NCBI GenBank assembly: GCA_016700155.1 | Contig: CP065001.1 | Coordinates: 4,464,001 to 4,528,000 of the forward strand | Direction of reading: 5' to 3' | Source of the DNA: Ignavibacteriales bacterium | Lineage (GTDB): Bacteria > Bacteroidota > Ignavibacteria > Ignavibacteriales > Ignavibacteriaceae | Length of the DNA: 64,000 nt | Shown: piece after piece, positions 62,577-64,000 of the stretch | Layout of the letters: each line of letters begins with the position of its first letter | Numbering within the stretch: the stretch's first letter is position 1 | Translations under genes and position numbers: made by a program | The notes under the pieces: generated by a model | Told to the model about the DNA's origin: nothing | Databases searched by the model: none | The model's input: the letters and a program-made list of their open reading frames with translations, nothing else

Positions 62577-63227
62577 TTGCCATCAATTGAAGTAAGTGAA
62601 AAGTTAATTTCTTTTTTGACATTCCTCCCTGTGTTTTTTATTTCTATTGCTGTACATGAATATGCCCATGCGTTTGCTGCGCACAAATACGGAGACAATA
62701 CCGCAAAGGATTCCGGCAGGCTGACGCTTAATCCATTCAAACATCTTGATATAGTCGGTTCAGTAATTATGCCGCTCGCTTCATTTGCTACGGGAATTGC
62801 TTTAATCGGCTGGGCAAAGCCAGTTCCCGTCAACAGGAATAATTTTAAAAATATTTTGAGAGATGATGCTGTTGTTTCATTCGCAGGTCCTTTAAGCAAT
62901 TTTATTCTTGCTGTTATTTTATTTGGAGTTTTTCTGATTGTATTCAATTCAACTGTTGCGGGAGTTTATGTTATTAACTTTTTGTGGTACGGTGTATTCC
63001 TGAATATTTTTTTGTGTTTGTTCAACCTGCTTCCAATACCGCCGCTTGATGGCTCACATATCCTGTTTGATCTGTTCCCTAATAAAATAACTGCGGGGCT
63101 TCTTAATCTTGGGCTATATGGTTCAATAATACTTTTGATTTTTATTTACAGTCCATTGTGGAATTATTTTTTTTCTGTTGTTAACTGGGTATTAAATGGT
63201 TTCCTCTCTGTTGGAGGAATACGTTGA
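62577..63227 (+). CDS. site-2 protease family membrane metalloprotease (S2P, M50B)
   Basis: A 216-residue intramembrane zinc protease with five or six helices. The zinc site HEYAH lies at residues 27-31 and the second motif is NLLPIPPLDGSHILFDL near 145-160, where the Asp completes the site. The GWAKPVPVNRNNF segment is typical of this small M50B group. No PDZ domain is present. The start is TTG at 62577, after AAGAGGTTAAAAC. The target is unknown; anti-sigma factors are common S2P substrates. It overlaps the next gene by 4 nt. Confidence 0.9.
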   Translation: MPSIEVSEKLISFLTFLPVFFISIAVHEYAHAFAAHKYGDNTAKDSGRLTLNPFKHLDIVGSVIMPLASFATGIALIGWAKPVPVNRNNFKNILRDDAVVSFAGPLSNFILAVILFGVFLIVFNSTVAGVYVINFLWYGVFLNIFLCLFNLLPIPPLDGSHILFDLFPNKITAGLLNLGLYGSIILLIFIYSPLWNYFFSVVNWVLNGFLSVGGIR

Positions 63228-64000
63228 CTTCTAAACTTATAAATAGTTTAGCTTTTCTGTTCTTGATAATATTTTCTTCCTGTGAAAAGAGCCCTGATAC
63301 AAATGAGTTTGTTAATGACCCGGATTCAATCGGACTGAGCAGTTTTCTTTTTGTCGGGATAATTGGTGAGACTCCTTCTCTTTACAAATACGATTTTGAA
63401 ACCGGTAAGTATAAAAAGTTCTGGTACAAACCAAGAGAGAATGTGATTGAGTATTCGGTTTCACCGGATTTTAAAAAAGCGTTTTTCTTTTCTGCCCTTT
63501 CAATTGAAGAAGGAGGCTCGCTGCCTTTAATACGTAAGGTAAAATTATATCTTGCTGACCTGACAACATTTGAAGTTAAACACATAAAAAACTATGGCAA
63601 CGTAGGCCAGGTAATTACAAGCTGGGAAGATGAAAATACCTTTAAGGTTATCCTGAATTCATTTGATATAATTGTTGCAACTGAGTTAAATCAAACCACT
63701 CAGCTTTATAATAGTTTTGGAAAACTCCTGATTGATGAATCAAAAACATTTGATATTATTAAAGACGGATTTCCATCACCGCTAAAAAATAAAAAATATT
63801 TTGAATCGCCCTCGGGTAGGTTTAAGGTTACTCCTGATGATAATAAAATGACTTTAGTTCTTAATGACTTAAAAACAAACCAGGTGGATGAATTCGGCAG
63901 CGATTCACTTTTCAATCATCAGGTAAGTTTTAATCCAAATGAAAAATTTTTAATTGCAAACTTTTTTTCAGAAAGCGATTTGATGTTAAGCAGAAGTCCC
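63224..64000 (+). CDS. predicted lipoprotein, truncated by the window edge
   Basis: The first 259 codons are present. TTG at 63224 overlaps the protease stop (TTGA) and follows GGAGGA (63213-63218). The N-terminus is a lipoprotein signal, NSLAFLFLIIFSSC (C20). The rest has strand-like repeats (SLYKYDFETGKYKKFW, RKVKLYLADLTTFEVKHI) that may be a propeller of the WD40/TolB kind (inference). No stop codon is found before the end. I do not recognise the family. The minus-strand ORFs here are shadows. Confidence 0.65.
   Translation, partial: MTSKLINSLAFLFLIIFSSCEKSPDTNEFVNDPDSIGLSSFLFVGIIGETPSLYKYDFETGKYKKFWYKPRENVIEYSVSPDFKKAFFFSALSIEEGGSLPLIRKVKLYLADLTTFEVKHIKNYGNVGQVITSWEDENTFKVILNSFDIIVATELNQTTQLYNSFGKLLIDESKTFDIIKDGFPSPLKNKKYFESPSGRFKVTPDDNKMTLVLNDLKTNQVDEFGSDSLFNHQVSFNPNEKFLIANFFSESDLMLSRSP

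Overview
The window looks like a chromosomal segment from a member of the Ignavibacteria/Chlorobi side of the Bacteroidota superphylum. This is a call from sequence features, not from a database search. The evidence: three proteins end in the YPNPFNP-type C-terminal sorting domain (type A, type IX secretion) in the wording typical of Ignavibacteria; two good promoter candidates match the Bacteroidota -7 box TANNTTTG; the DNA is AT-rich; and the gene order lapA-rimP-nusA-infB-rbfA-truB-ribF-rpsO-pnp-rng is a core bacterial one.

Layout. 1-5.2 kb is an accessory stretch: a small Cys-rich membrane protein, two tandem secreted paralogs with a CxCH motif, about 600 bp of non-coding DNA built of short word-like repeats, and orphan AT-rich membrane or secreted genes. 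5.3-9.5 kb is a MacA/MacB-like/TolC export set with no ATPase gene beside it. 9.5-9.9 kb is an array of REP-like palindromes. 9.9-17.2 kb holds a DUF1624-type acyltransferase, a sorting-domain protein, a divergent pair of SLC13 permeases with 4 and 2 TrkA-C repeats, and lapA. 17.3-28.1 kb is the transcription/translation/RNA-decay block (rimP to rng). 28.1-32.5 kb is gcvT, a ComB-family phosphatase and ftsK. 32.5-34.3 kb (minus strand) is an Ig/FN3/WD40 lipoprotein. 34.5-38.3 kb is a cell-envelope cluster (lolA, a flippase-like membrane protein, an outer-membrane protein, uppP, a cyclophilin lipoprotein). 38.4-42.7 kb is an NSS transporter with a 42-residue MetS-like partner, holA, an ECF sigma factor with a putative membrane anti-sigma, and rpmE type B. 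42.9-47.1 kb is an RND efflux adaptor and pump. 47.2-48.9 kb is a repeat-bearing lipoprotein and an outer-membrane protein. 49.2-55.7 kb is a GlmU-like protein, rsmB, a RodZ-like protein, ligA, an unknown protein and a STAS protein. 55.7-59.3 kb is two sodium:solute symporters flanking a VOC protein. 59.5-64 kb is a PgpH-like HD phosphodiesterase, xerD, a site-2 protease and a lipoprotein cut by the window edge.

How it fits together. Most of the window is housekeeping. Two export systems and five sodium- or ion-coupled carriers suggest a Gram-negative cell that relies on ion gradients. I did not find a new defence, mobile or CRISPR system, and no tRNA, rRNA or insertion sequence. The most unusual structures are non-coding: REP-like elements whose hairpin loops carry different small palindromes (9.5-9.8 kb and 49.0-49.1 kb), a patchwork of short-period word repeats (2.8-3.2 kb), a nested stem-loop between the CxCH paralogs (1.57-1.65 kb), and a terminator-like hairpin just before rimP. 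At least eight genes appear to start at TTG, most of them translationally coupled or following a visible ribosome binding site.
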